DNA from: Amphiduros pacificus
Lineage: Eukaryota > Annelida > Polychaeta > Phyllodocida > Hesionidae
Assembly (NCBI GenBank): GCA_949316495.1
Contig: OX439008.1
Location: 42,397,511-42,461,510, forward strand
DNA: 64,000 nt
Direction of reading: 5' to 3'
Positions 42,835 through 54,927 of the stretch are shown here, in pieces. The notes under the pieces are model-generated. The model had not been told where the DNA came from, did no database searches, and worked only from the letters and a program-made list of their open reading frames with translations. The translations under genes were made by a program, and so were the position numbers. The first letter of the stretch is position 1. Each line of letters starts with the position of its first letter.

Positions 42835-43066
42835 ACGTAGAAAGTATAAAAAAGATAATGACTTTTATGACTTTATACAGAAAACATACGTGAAATCTTC
42901 AGACTGGGCTTCTATTTGAGCAATATGCACATCAGAACATACAGAATTGAATTAATTTTTTCAAATGTAGAAATTATAAAGAATAATGACTTTTTGTAGA
43001 AATCATAGGTGAAATCTTCATATTAGGCTTCTATTTGAGCAATATGCACATCAGAACATATAGAGA
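42835..43066. repeat. Direct duplication of about 120 bp
   Basis: GTGAAATCTTCA...GGCTTCTATTTGAGCAATAT followed by GCACATCAGAACATA occurs twice (ending near 42940 and 43062), preceded by a shared ATAATGACTTTT segment. Confidence 0.85.
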
Positions 43067-43231
43067 TAACAACCATAGGATTCGCGCAACCATAGGATTG
43101 GCGGATGATTATGAAATTGTCTTGTATACGTAAAACAAATAGAACATTGATTTTTTTGGCATAGAAAAGTTTATATGAATGGTATAAATAAATTATCTGG
43201 CACAAAATATCAGCCAAATTACAAACCGATG

Positions 43232-43300
43232 TGAATCGCCCTCTAGCGACCAATTTGGCATTGAGAGCCCTCTAGTGGTTACCTACCTCGGTCACGTGGT
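43232..43300. promoter_or_regulatory. Two CTCF-like sites and an E-box in a promoter region
   Basis: CGCCCTCTAGCGAC (about 43237-43250) and AGCCCTCTAGTGG (43266-43278) both match, on the minus strand, the CTCF core CCASYAGRKGGC; the second matches it fully. CACGTG lies at 43293-43298. They stand about 60-100 bp before the first ATG of the plus-strand gene. Confidence 0.55.
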
Positions 43301-43336
43301 GCAAACAATTTGAGCTGTCACTCAACAGTGAGCAAC

Positions 43337-43387
43337 ATGGCGTCAAAGGATGGCGAGCTCTTGTTTGGAGGAGCGGTGACAAGTTGA
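43337..43387 (+). other. Upstream ORF of 16 codons
   Basis: ATGGCGTCAAAGG has a good initiation context (AACATGG) and codes for 16 residues before TGA. A second tiny ORF starts at 43403. Both precede the main frame at 43415 and could lower its translation, or the first ATG could be used with a different splice form. Confidence 0.4.
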
Positions 43388-43414
43388 GGATTTTACCAGA
43401 AAGATGTCACCAAT

Positions 43415-43719
43415 ATGAGTACGGATGTATATAGCAGTACGGACGAGTATGAACCCTCGTCTGACGATCACAGCAGTATCAACTCTGTGATCTTCGTGGA
43501 AAATGTACGCACGGACCCTGACTCCGACTTGGGGGACTCCGGGAGGGAGGAGGGCCGCGATTCGGCTTCCCCGGGCCTGGTGCCTCTCCCGCCGCTGCGG
43601 GATCCCCGCCAGTCCGCCGAGTCGGACCACCCCCACGATTCTTCCTCGGATAGTGAAACTTCCATAAGTGATAGGAATAATGATTCAGATTCCAGCTCCA
43701 GTTCGGATGGAACTCAGGT
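43415..43719 (+). CDS. First coding exon of an unidentified acidic Ser/Asp-rich protein
   Basis: The frame runs from ATG 43415 through about 101 residues to a consensus donor (CAGGT/GTAAGT; exon end 43719). The peptide is disordered and acidic: SSTDEYEPSSDDHSS near the start, a Gly/Arg/Pro stretch in the middle, and a C-terminal run of Ser and Asp with SSSDSETSISD. The exon is much GC-richer than its surroundings and sits in a CpG-rich patch, as first exons do. I do not recognise the family. No downstream exon is found in the remaining 20 kb, so the first intron is very long or the gene ends otherwise. A reading that simply stops at TAA 43723 is possible but less likely given the donor. Confidence 0.6.
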
Positions 43720-43723
43720 GTAA

Positions 43724-46700
43724 GTGGATTTTATTTGATCATTAATTAATATACATAAGGTATGACTTCCCAGAGTGGAAAAAAACATATTTCTACAAGT
43801 ACCAACTTCATCTTCATCAGTTGGTTGTTTCTGGGACAATATCTCTCAAGTCAAGTTATTCATTTATAATTCTAAGGTATTTTTTAAATGAAGATCATAC
43901 ATAAAATGCCAATTATTTTGCACATTCAGAGGAAAGATTTAAAGTAATGCAGAACTGACAAAAGCTTATTGCATGAGCCTTTGCAACGGATGATGTTGGA
44001 TGAAATTGACATTACACGGAGATGGTGTTGGATTTCAGTGTATCATCTGTCAACCTGTACATTTCAGACTGGTTTCACACTAGCCACAGATGTCTAACAC
44101 AATTTTCCCCCAACCCAAGGGATCACTTTCCATTAGTGATAAGTTTCATTGGGACAAATTTTGGAATAATTTCATAAAAATTGCCTTCCCCAGAAAGCAA
44201 CACTTTTCCACAATTAGGTTTTAAGCATAGGAGAGTGATCTTGTCTGCTTCGTTGGCTCAGCAGCGCTGGTGGATCTGATAAAGAGAGTCGGCAGATCAA
44301 TAGCTGATGTGAAGAGATACATGAAAACATATGAAACAGATCAAATCAGAGAACTCATATTTTAATCCATTTATGACTGAATGAAATGTGTCAAAAATGC
44401 TAAATGTTTCAATGTGAATTATCTCAAAGTTGTGATCACCTGTTGACTTTGATAATTATAGTTTACAGGAGGGCAGTATTAGATATCAAGTATGAATCCA
44501 CAAGTTAAAACCTTAATTTTCACTCTTTCAGGGAAGTTAAAGATTTCTCTTTGTTGCAAGCAGATTTATTCAGATGATGCTTTTGGTTTAAGCCTTAAAA
44601 TGATGAAATTGTTAAATCTTTTAGCAGGTTCAAATTTTATTGAAATTCATATCCATGCATTCAGGTGTGCTGGGTTCAAAGAAGGAAATGTTTTTAAACG
44701 ATGAAGAGAAATAGAAATCCAAAAAAGTACAAGTGGTTGGTGGACTCCACACAAAGGAGAGAAAAGCTGACGGGGCCCAGAAGGTTGCAGACTGCCTTCA
44801 TATGCAAACCTTCCAACTAACAGTCAACCAGGATTAGGTTTCACAGCAAAACTGTTTGCCAACCAAATGGCAAACACAGACCTGAAATTTCCACAAAAGG
44901 AAATTTCTCTGATAGGAATACGACCCATTTGGGGGTCGAAATTGTGCAAAATAATGAACAGGCCCAACGAGACTCACATGATCATGATAATAAGTTAGAT
45001 TGGCGCATTATTTCTTATTTTTGCCATTATTTAAAAATTCAAATATTTACATTCATGTGCAAGTTAAATGAAAATTGTGTTGCCATTGTAACTCTACCAT
45101 GGTATTGTTTGTCAGTTTTTCATCTAATATTTAATGGCAGGTTGAGTTATAAACATTTTTTTTACAGCTCATAATATTGAGAAATATTGGAGCCACTCCA
45201 GAATACAAAATTTTGAAAACTTTTTTTCATCCAGATGTCAAATGGAATCATATTGAAATTTATGGAAAGAATTCAAATAATAGAAACTCCATCTGTCATT
45301 CATGCATCTGTATGCTCAGCATTATATGATACAAATACGGGACACCAATCTTTAGATGGGAGCTTAATATATTCACAAACACTGTGTTAATAAGCTGATG
45401 AAGGATGCGTTTTCTTAAGGCAAACAGGTGATGGAGGGAGCCAAATCTAAATGATAGAAACAGTCCCATGATGAAATCTGCTCAGAGGAGGAGGAGGAGG
45501 AGGGAGTCAAGTTAAAATAAAAATTAACAGATTTGTGGCCTGCTGAGGTCTTGGTTATTAGGAAATATATTGCATTCCAGCTCTGTGGCTGGTCAAAGAT
45601 GCCCCGTGCAGTGTTTCCGGACACGCCCCTGCTCTCTATCAGTCTGGAGACACCTGGGATGTCTCCGGTTGACATTGTCCAGTCTGTTTGCACACCCTCG
45701 CAGTAGACTTTATACTTTAATGGATTTCAAACACTGTCTGATGGTCATCCTTGTTAACATTTGCTGGCTGTCATCAACCTTATGGATCAGCTCCCAGGCT
45801 CGGCCATAAAATATAAAAAGGGGGTTGAGTTTTGACACTTTTATGTAAACAGCTATTTTAATCACATCTACAGGCATAAAAATATCAATCTCTAAATACT
45901 TACTTCATTGACATGTTGAATACACATTAAAAAAAGAAATATTATTTACTTATGCTTTGTTATTAGGCCTAAAAAAAGAACAAGTTTGTTTCCGATTTCC
46001 CTGCCTTCCCTCGTACCCAAAAGTCTTTTTTTCTTTTCTGAGTGAAAAGACATAATTTACGTTATATCATTTATATCGTTATGTATCCATTCTCAATATT
46101 TTTGATCACTTTTATACAAAACAAATAAATAAATAAATGAATAAAAAAATAAAAATTTACCCCCTAATCTTTTTACTCTGGGCAGAAAGGTTATTATTTT
46201 TTTTGGCCTTATTGACTAAAAAATGTTGATTGGAGCAGCCATGGATGGATTAGCGCAGTGTGTGGCTAGGAGTGTGCAAGCTTCTGTATTAGGGGAATTA
46301 GCAAGGAGGTTGAGGCCCGGGGGTTGTCGTGGATATTGACCTAGCGGATTATCCTGATTATTGGCAAAGCCTCTTCCCCATGAATCTCATTGTTGCTGTA
46401 TTATTATAGTGTCACTTTCATATCAGGGAGTGGTCATATATTATTATCAACGAAAACTGGGGGTCTCTTTCCAGATCAGGAAATTGTCAATTTATTATCA
46501 CCCATCAAGGCAGTGGAACACAAAATGATCATGATAATTATGACTAGCACATAATAGATACCTGATTTTCCATATAAATATTTTTCTAGCGTCGTCTGAA
46601 AACAGGAAATCTATATTAACTCGATTTAGGTGAAATCTAACAGTGATGAACAGGAAGGTGATCGAGATGATGATGATTAAAGGAGAACTGCACCTGCTAT

Positions 46701-48140
46701 GAGCTGACAAAATAACTAAATGTTAATGGTGAACGTCCTTTGAACTCATCAAGCTCTTTAATTCCAATAACGCAGAAGAAGACAGACAGTCCTGTGGTTT
46801 CTTGGCATTCTCATGGTGGTATGCATTTTTGTCTAGGAAAATGAGTCATGTTCTCAGAACAATGGGGGGGGGGGAGAGACTGGACCAACCTGGGGGAGGG
46901 AACCTGTGATGTGGTGTGTTGGGGTCACATTCTACATGCGATATAGTTAGGCTGTCATGATCAACATGATGAGTATCTATCTACACAATGCATGGAGAGA
47001 AAACAAATTGCCATTAAAGAACATGCTTCGGAATGCATTGATACAGTTTATACTGCAATGCCAAAAATGACACTATTTAGACTGCCGTTTTTTAGCTATT
47101 AGCAGATTTGTGTCTGAAAGTATCTGTATTTGCAGAGTGGCAGAAATGCTTCTTTTGACGTTATTTTGGTCTGCAGTAGCAGTTTAGGCAGCTCAATTAG
47201 CCTCCTCTTGCAATTACAGGTAGATGGATTCTCATTTACCACTCAGAGTAGTAAACAGGGTAAGTTAGTGCTAAAACACAGTCATTCGGTGATTCGGTTT
47301 TGGAATCAATGTGAGTGACTCCATAGGGTCTTGCTTGACAGTTGCATGACTTGACTTTGCGTGACTTCATTCTTGATTTTGAGTGACTGTTTGATTCTGT
47401 TCAACCAGCCATATATGACCAAGTTTGATTGTCATGCTGTCTCTGTCAATATCTGTCAGAAATGACATGTCAAGATTTCACATGACCAGCTGTCTTTTTT
47501 TGACAAACCACAACTGTCTTTCTGGACAGAACCCAACTACCTGTCAAGATTTCACATGACCAGCTGTCTTTCTGGAGGTGACCCAATAACATGTCAAGAT
47601 TTCTGGACAGAACCCGACTATCTCAATGGACCTGTCAAGAGTTCACGATGTAGATATTTGTATCTACGGGTATATATCAGAACTCTGCGGAGGAACTGCA
47701 TGGCTGCTGTATCAGCATGTTTTAATGCAGCATAGCTGTGTTGCATAATAGTTTATCCCTGGTATCTCCTGTGTTGTATCTCAGCCCTCAGAAGAGATGA
47801 GGAAGTGCTGATAATCAAGGTGAATAATTAACAAAATGCTGGAATACAATTTTCCCAAGTAAATAATTATGTACTTTATCTCAGTCAAGAAGCTGAAAAT
47901 GCCCCAAGATTTACATTATAGATGTGATTGTGAAGTGGGCACAGTGAGCAGTGAAGTAATAGGAACGGATCTGTAGAGCTTGCCAGGTATTTCATATTTG
48001 TGTAGAGGAGAGGGATCTATTCCAGTGTGGTGCCTTGGTACCATCTTTTTGCCTTCCTGACAGCGATAGTCGTCTCTGTGGAAAGGTTATTGGTATTGGA
48101 GTTGACAAAGAAATTTCTTCTGTTGATAAATGAAGCCCTC
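43724..48140. other. Long intron or intergenic region, no exon seen
   Basis: Open frames here are short and without domains. There are a (GAG)n run near 45485-45500, an AAAT run near 46120-46145, a G run at 46863-46875, and a weak tRNA-like segment near 46245-46300 that I do not call. The degenerate repeat at 47455-47645 is listed separately. Confidence 0.5.
47455..47645. repeat. Degenerate tandem repeat with TGTCAAGATTTCACATGACC
   Basis: TGTCAAGATTTCACATGACC and AGCTGTCTTTCTGGACAGAA recur about three times with insertions and changes. Confidence 0.75.
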
Positions 48141-48431
48141 TTAGGGCAATGAGCAAGAATTGGAAAATATTGTTTGAATGGGATACTTTGTTTGATAAAA
48201 AAAATTTATCAGAATAAACTGCCCTTGGTGCCCCCTAGAAGAGCCACAAGTGATGACCATGAGGCAAGGTCTTGGCCCGTCATACTTTATGAATAAAGTT
48301 TCATCATCAAGTAGGGACCCGATCATTTCAAATTCTGCTTCTGGCGTAATACGAACCTGTTCACTTTGTCCCCAACTCTGCGACGTGTAGGTGCCTTGTT
48401 GACAAAAAGCATGGCCACCACAGATTGGCAC
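48141..48431 (-). other. Minus-strand open frame, 96 aa, unidentified
   Basis: The first 70 residues look globular (FCQQGTYTSQSW, then EFEMIGSLLDDETLFIKYDG, then CLMVITCGSS), with a composition unlike the random frames nearby. It may be an exon or a relic of an unrelated gene on the minus strand. I found no clear splice sites and do not recognise it. Confidence 0.25.
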
Positions 48432-50580
48432 GATGCACAGAATACAAAATCACCAATTGTCACATCTCCCATGCGCCCCTGACAAGAATTCTAATTCAAA
48501 ATACATATTTGTTCATTTCACGCGGCACTGTTTGTCTTAGGCTCAATTTCGTTTTGAGATTTGTCATCGAGGTTCTGATTGGTTGAGGATTAAGCAGATT
48601 ATGTGTAGTTTATTTGGCACTGACAATGTTGATACTCATCACAAAGTTTATCTTTAATTTGTAAGTTTTAAATAAAGTTGTGGTCAGCATATTACAATAT
48701 ATAACAACGCATTATATCTATCATCGATATATTCTTTTTTCTAATATGCCATTTGTTTAAATGTGTTTTTACATTTTATAAAAAAAAATCAAATTTAAAG
48801 TAAATTTATCAAAATTGGAAAAAAAGAATTAACACAAATGCTGTGATAAGTAAAATGTGAAAACGGCTCCCAACCATAAAATTCCAGACATGATTTGACT
48901 TTGAAATTGACTTTTTCCATAATCTCTGTGAAAAAATGTCATCAAATATGTAGACTGTGTGGTGATATTATACTGATATAGTAAAATATCATGTTCAAAA
49001 CATACTCAGATCGTCAAAACATGTTGACTCTTTAGATTTATGGTGAACACATAGAAGTGATGTGTGTGACATACTGGAGACATACATTCTGTGTATTATC
49101 CACACAGTCAGAACCCGTGTGATTTTATCTCATCAAATCAATTTGTTATTTTAGCATGAAAGTGCATAAACTTACTGAAAGGTTAACCTGATTAATATCA
49201 GCCACCAGAGACAAAAATATCATCCTAAACCTGAATTAAGGACCAATAGAAGTGAACTATAGATCATATTTATATGATTACATTTATCACTTTATAAGTA
49301 ATTTATGTAAAAAAATAAACAAATAATAAGAATATCTTGAAAAATGGAAGACATAATGCAAAAGATATCAGTGATATCAAAATTAACTGCACATTTGGTA
49401 TTGAATTTTAAGCAAAAACACGGTATGTTAATATCACCTGCATATAATATGAATGATTGAGAGAAGATTTCTCAGTGATTATGATCCTGTTATAGGATAT
49501 CATAGGCTAGTTATTGTGGGAATCCTCCATGCACTAATTATGCTGATTTGATATTGACAGACAGGTGCTGTGGGTCAGCAGCTCCAAAATCAGAAACTCA
49601 TTGATCAAATATCCTTCTTTTTGCCTCTTTTTTTTCTTCTGGCTATTCAAATAAGTTACCAACAAAAGCACACTTAACTGGAATCCTTTTTTTTTCAAAA
49701 TGGAACTGAAAAAATAAAATGTTTTTCAGAACAGCTTTTAAATAAATCAAGATTTATTCTGTAGGATAAAGGTCTATTTCATAATACATATTTTTTTTAA
49801 TGATTCTTCGACAGATACCCTCAAAGGTAGAAGGAAATTATTTTACTAACATGTAACTCATTTCCTTGACTAAGTTTCACTCCCCTCCACAACAGAAGGG
49901 TCACAAAATGAGTGGATTTCGGTGCTCACTGAAAAGGTACACGTTTATATTTCATTGCAACTAAGAAATACTAAGTGCGCATAAATGTGTTATTTATGTT
50001 GATCAACATGTTCAACGAGGGGAGGGCAAGGGTTATACAAAGACAAAAACTCAAAAAACTTTTTTTATTAGAAATCCCAGGGCCTGTTGAAAGCTTGCCA
50101 ACTCAAAATGCAATTTCAATTACTCCATTCATATTTTTGCCCCGTAGTTTTCACCCATTCGTGTATAATCAAAACATTAATCACAGAGCATATTCCTAAT
50201 AAGCCTGAAATCTGGTGCGGAAATCTACAACACGGGTGTCAGTTGCCGGAATGGATCACCCGGCCCGACTTGAGCTTTTTTTTCTTCATCGGTAATGAAG
50301 GCTTTCCTCCGAGATCTTGGTCACTCTCCACTCATTCTTTGCGCTCATAGATGCCGACTTATCCATCTTCTGCGAACAGATTTTTGTGACGTCCTCGAGG
50401 AGTTCTTTTAATAAAAGGAGTTGAAGGGAAGAGACCAGTGAACTGGACGCCCCCCTTATCCATCATCTGATACGCAGGCCCCTTGATCGGATACGCAGGC
50501 TCTGCCTGATTCAATTTATAAGAATGCAATGCTTTGTTCACCCAGTCTAAGATTGATGGACACATTTTGAAGAAGTTTTA
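48432..50580. other. AT-rich non-coding region with unidentified fragments
   Basis: AT-rich throughout to 49900. A segment of mixed composition at about 49960-50565 holds short open frames on both strands (49975-50199 plus, 50359-50565 minus). It could be an old mobile-element relic; no domain is recognised. Confidence 0.35.
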
Positions 50581-50730
50581 TTTAATGAATATTAACCAAA
50601 CATGTCGGACAGGTGTTTTATGTTGGTGCAGGACCTTATGACCAAGATGTTATTATTTGGGGGGAGGAATAATGTTACAAGCCAATGTGACACACTTAGC
50701 ATATATGACATGCTTATATAACATGCATAG

Positions 50731-50820
50731 GTTACCATGGTAACAGGCTTGGATGCATACAACAGGCAAAGGTTAACATTGTGAAATGCAGAGATGACAT
50801 GCATAGGTTACCATGGTAAT
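50731..50820. promoter_or_regulatory. Two RFX X-box-like palindromes in a small duplication
   Basis: GTTACCATGGTAAC (50731-50744) is a perfect palindrome that fits the RFX X-box (GTNRCC...RGYAAC). GTTACCATGGTAAT (50807-50820) is a near-perfect second copy. Both follow ATGCATAG, so a unit of about 76 bp was duplicated. RFX factors control ciliary and neuronal genes in animals; use here is inference. Confidence 0.5.
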
Positions 50821-50879
50821 TAAACATATAGAGATGGCATGCATAGATGACATGCTAAAATGAAAGGTTAATAGGACAT

Positions 50880-53800
50880 AAAATCATAAACGTTCTCATA
50901 TAATGTCATTGCAACAAAAAATACATCTATTTTTTAAAAACATGTCTAATATCTCAACATCACAGAAAATGATCTCAGTGAAAAGGCATATTTAACTTTT
51001 CATGCATTATTTGAAAAAGGATAGTCATTGCCAAAGAACTATACAATCACACCAAATTTTCATGATGCATGGTGTTTACAATATGACCACAATGCATGTA
51101 TGTACTATTTTTAATCTCCTGTGCCAAAGAGTGTTTGGAGAAGTACAGAGTTGACACAGATTTGTATCAAGAAAATTTGGTCACACACAAAAGTGACTCT
51201 TGTGGTCTCTAACCTCAAAGTGGTGCATTATGGGCCTGTGGTTTGTCTGTTTTAACCTCATATCATCTCCTCCATGTGTGACCATATAGATGTTTACACA
51301 AACTTGCCACGCCGCTGCTGATTCGGATCCAAAGCTTTGAGATGAGAGTAAATATGGATTAATTTCAATGAAATTCACTTTGAAAAATGTACACTCATGT
51401 TCCTTTCACACACTCAGAAATCTTTTTGGGTCTCAAATTATCAAGTCTTAAATCCTTAATCTGTAACCAAAGGAAGAGCTTCAGAAAAAGAGAAAGATTT
51501 ATTGAAACTTTGGCACCTAGCATTCACTTTCCTTTTCAATATGGCGAATGTTATATCACACCTTATTTGTCATGTTCTTTCATTTTGAATATTTTTTCTC
51601 TATATTTTTTTATAACATTTTATTTTTGTCATAATATGATTCAGTAAAAGTATATAGAGCTCTAATGGACCTATTCATTCTAATGGACCTATTCTTTCTA
51701 AAGGAGCTATTTGTTCGATACTTACCAATAATAGTGGAAACCATTTGGAGAAATGGTGTTGATTCGTAACCTCAAGTATATTTCAAGTATGTATACTTCG
51801 TGAGTTCAAATCACTTCAGTGACTCTGGAGGATTACATAGAACTTGTCGAATGGTTCCGGTTATCTTTGATCTGTTAAAATTGATCTCAAGTTGACATTG
51901 TCATGGCTGATACTTACAAACTGTTGCATCATGGGACGTAAAAGAGGTTATATAAAACATGAATGGGTTTGAGAACATTTTGCAATATAAACATGTCTGA
52001 CATAACCATGTTAAATCAAATCACTGGTAGAAATGTCACATCGAACTGTTCAGTTATCTTCGACATTTGATGTTGATCTTAACACTTACTGGTGTGATTC
52101 CTTGAAATGGTCAAAGATATAGAATACTTTGTCAGATCCAATGCTAAATCTTTGTGCTTACTTACATTCAAGTTTTCTCCAATTCTTCACAGTGGAAAAT
52201 GTTAAGTTCAAAAATTCAACATTTGAAGAGTAATAAGTTCAAAAGGACTTTGCATCAGGAGAATGCTTAAAAAGCATGTATAAAGATCACAGATACGTTG
52301 TCATTAGTTTTAGATACTTCAGTAATCTGGAATATTTCTTGTTACATATGAAGAAATGGTTTTTTATACACAAGTTTGTAATATTCAATAAAATGTAAGT
52401 TTGAGTAAGTAGAAATTGTGAACTTTATTTTTCTCAGGACAAACTGTAAATGTTGTTGTATATCACTGTGTCGTTACCCGAATATACTTACCACAAAACT
52501 GTTGGTTTTGTCAATATTGACATTGTTGGACCTGTATGTAATTAGGATAAAAGTTTACCTCAAGTTATCTAAAAAATACATAGTATCTAAACTTTAATCA
52601 GGAAACGCAAATATTTATATAGATCTATTTGATTATTTAAGAATTAGTGAAGGACAATAACCAAAACCTTTTTTTTTCCCCCCGAGTAAATGTGGACAAT
52701 GAGATTATCTCTGGACAATTAGATTATCACCCGACGATGAGATTATCTCTGGACAATGAGATTATCAAGACCGTTGAGAAAAGATTAGGTTGTGGTGGAT
52801 AAGAGTAAAAGTAGGAGAGATTAGAATAAGATGCTTCGTATGTAAGTGGCTTCTTGTCTATTGCTTATCAGAAATAAGATACATATCTGGGTCTATTTTC
52901 TTTCTCAGTCAATTAAACGCTTACAAGTGCAGAGAGCTTGAGCCGTGTTCCAAGTAATGTTTATCACTTAACAGAACTAGCATCATCTATTTGTAGAGAG
53001 CTTTGTTTTTGTCCAATTAATATTCTCGCAAGTGTTTCTTGGGCTTTGTTTTAAGAGCGAAGATGGATTAATCTAGTCGTGCGGATGTCTCGGCATAATC
53101 TTGCCTTTCTGTGAAATCTTTTGTTCATAACAACACAAGGATTATAGAATAGAGAGGCATGTACAGTTATTTTCCGAGAGGGAGGTATAAATTTGTATAA
53201 GCGATGTTTTGATGCTCTATTTTAATCATGATCAGAGCCTTTCTGAAAATTTCCCCATGAAAATAAAAACAAAAATAAACTGATTGATATTGGGTTCGTC
53301 AGCATCCCAGAAATATCTTGTTCTACCTAAGGACTAAGAAACCCATCAATACTTCAGCTTGTGATGATCAATGTGCAAATAAATTTGCAAAATATTATCC
53401 AAGCCATAGGACTCAGGAACCCAGGAAAAAAATGTTCAGCCTTCACTTAGCTATAACAAATACACATAGTAAATGTTTAAAAATAAAATTAGTTCCATTG
53501 GCTGAGGAGACACCTAAAAGACATTTACACGGCTTTTACCTTAGTAACCAGAGAATTGTACTTAAATCTTTTATTTTTTTTTACAATTTATTTTCAAAAT
53601 AGGCTGGAATAGTAGAAACTGTGTGTTCCTTAATGAGATGAGAGTTGTCCGTGCGAGAGGCCAGTAAATAACATCTCTGAGTGGTCCGGACGTGACACGT
53701 GGCAACAGACATAGGACTCGTTATGCCAATGTCTTATTATACATCAACCGGAGTCTGGATAGGTTTAGAGAAGTTAAACATTGTCTTGATCTCCACAAGC

Positions 53801-54200
53801 TTGTGAAAATAACTGGAACGTGCTAAACTCATGATATAGTTCCAAGTTTCTTAAAGTGAATTGATTCACTCTTTGGGAGGGGCTGGGAGATCAGAATGGG
53901 ACAAGCGTTTTGGTCACGCATAATTGTGAATCAATTTGGATGAATTTACAGAAGACTGCACAAAAATAATTTTGATAAACATTAAAAGAAACCAATGTTT
54001 AAATTGTACTCATCATTTCCAGAACTCTTCTTACATTGCATTTTGCTATCAAATGTTTAATATGTCAAAAACCTGTATAAGGTTCAGAGAATATTTACTT
54101 GGATCACTCATGTACTTTCATTAGCTCCTGTTATCATGGAGTCATGAGTATTTATGAGTTGCATGACAGACATATTTGTTATGAAAGTACCCTGAGAATA
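50880..54200. other. AT-rich non-coding region
   Basis: I see no exon. Short open frames (51387-51647, 53318-53602 and 53936-54124) lack domains. The GATTATC cluster at 52690-52765 is listed separately. Confidence 0.45.
52690..52765. repeat. Cluster of GGACAATGAGATTATC-type units
   Basis: Four units of about 18-19 bp each contain GATTATC, a homeodomain (Otx/Pitx-type TAATC) core. The spacing is regular. It may be a small minisatellite or a homotypic binding-site cluster. Confidence 0.55.
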
Positions 54201-54214
54201 GAACACAATACAGA

Positions 54215-54480
54215 CTCCATCCCACCTAGCCCCATCCACCCTCCTGGTCCAGATAGTAAAGAGACTCCATCCCATCTTGCAGCTTCCCCTAGTCTTAGTC
54301 TTAGTCAGACATTACACAATTAGTAAATCTCTTTTAACCCCATCCATCAAGAAACTATTACACTCCATCCCATCTAGCCCCATCCACCCTCCTGGTCCAC
54401 ACACTATACAAACCTCTAGCCCCATCCATCCAGACTTTAGTCAGACTCCATCCCATCTAGCCCATCCATTAACCTGGTCC
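54215..54480. repeat. Degenerate CCATCCCATCTAGCCCCATC repeat
   Basis: C-rich units with GACTCCATCCCATCTAGCCC and CCTGGTCCA occur about five times with irregular spacing. Confidence 0.7.
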
Positions 54481-54624
54481 AGGTACCACACCACACATGC
54501 ACGTCTTTGAGTCTGATAGAAATGGACATCTTGAACATAGGCTTGATTGCATTTGAAGGTGCATCTAGACACAGCAATATTATCTCCTTGTGAGACAGCC
54601 AGAAACTTTGCAGAAACTTTGCAT

Positions 54625-54662
54625 ATATATATTTATATATATATATATATATTTATATAATC
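54625..54662. repeat. (TA)n-rich microsatellite
   Basis: TATATATATTTATATATATA-type run. The adjacent ACAGATAATTGTAATGTTAT unit is duplicated once. Confidence 0.9.
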
Positions 54663-54927
54663 ACAGCGTATCACAGTGTATATAAAATCACAGATAATTG
54701 TAATGTTATCTGTAAAATCACAGATAATTGTAATGTTATAATTCAGTGAAGCATAACATTTCGTCATGGCAGATTAGGCAGCCATAATGTAAGATATAGT
54801 TGGTAATATTTGACGTAATTTTAATTTGAATGGAGCAAACAGATTACACCTGGTTACCTCAAGACACTTTGCTAATATCTGGAATGGGAGATTAACTCTT
54901 AGAAATTGAACAATAAATTTGTTGTGC

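Noticed and set aside
46245-46330. Another tRNA-SINE head
   Set aside because: GGATTAGCGCAGTGTGTGGC resembles an A box, but no credible B box follows at the right distance.
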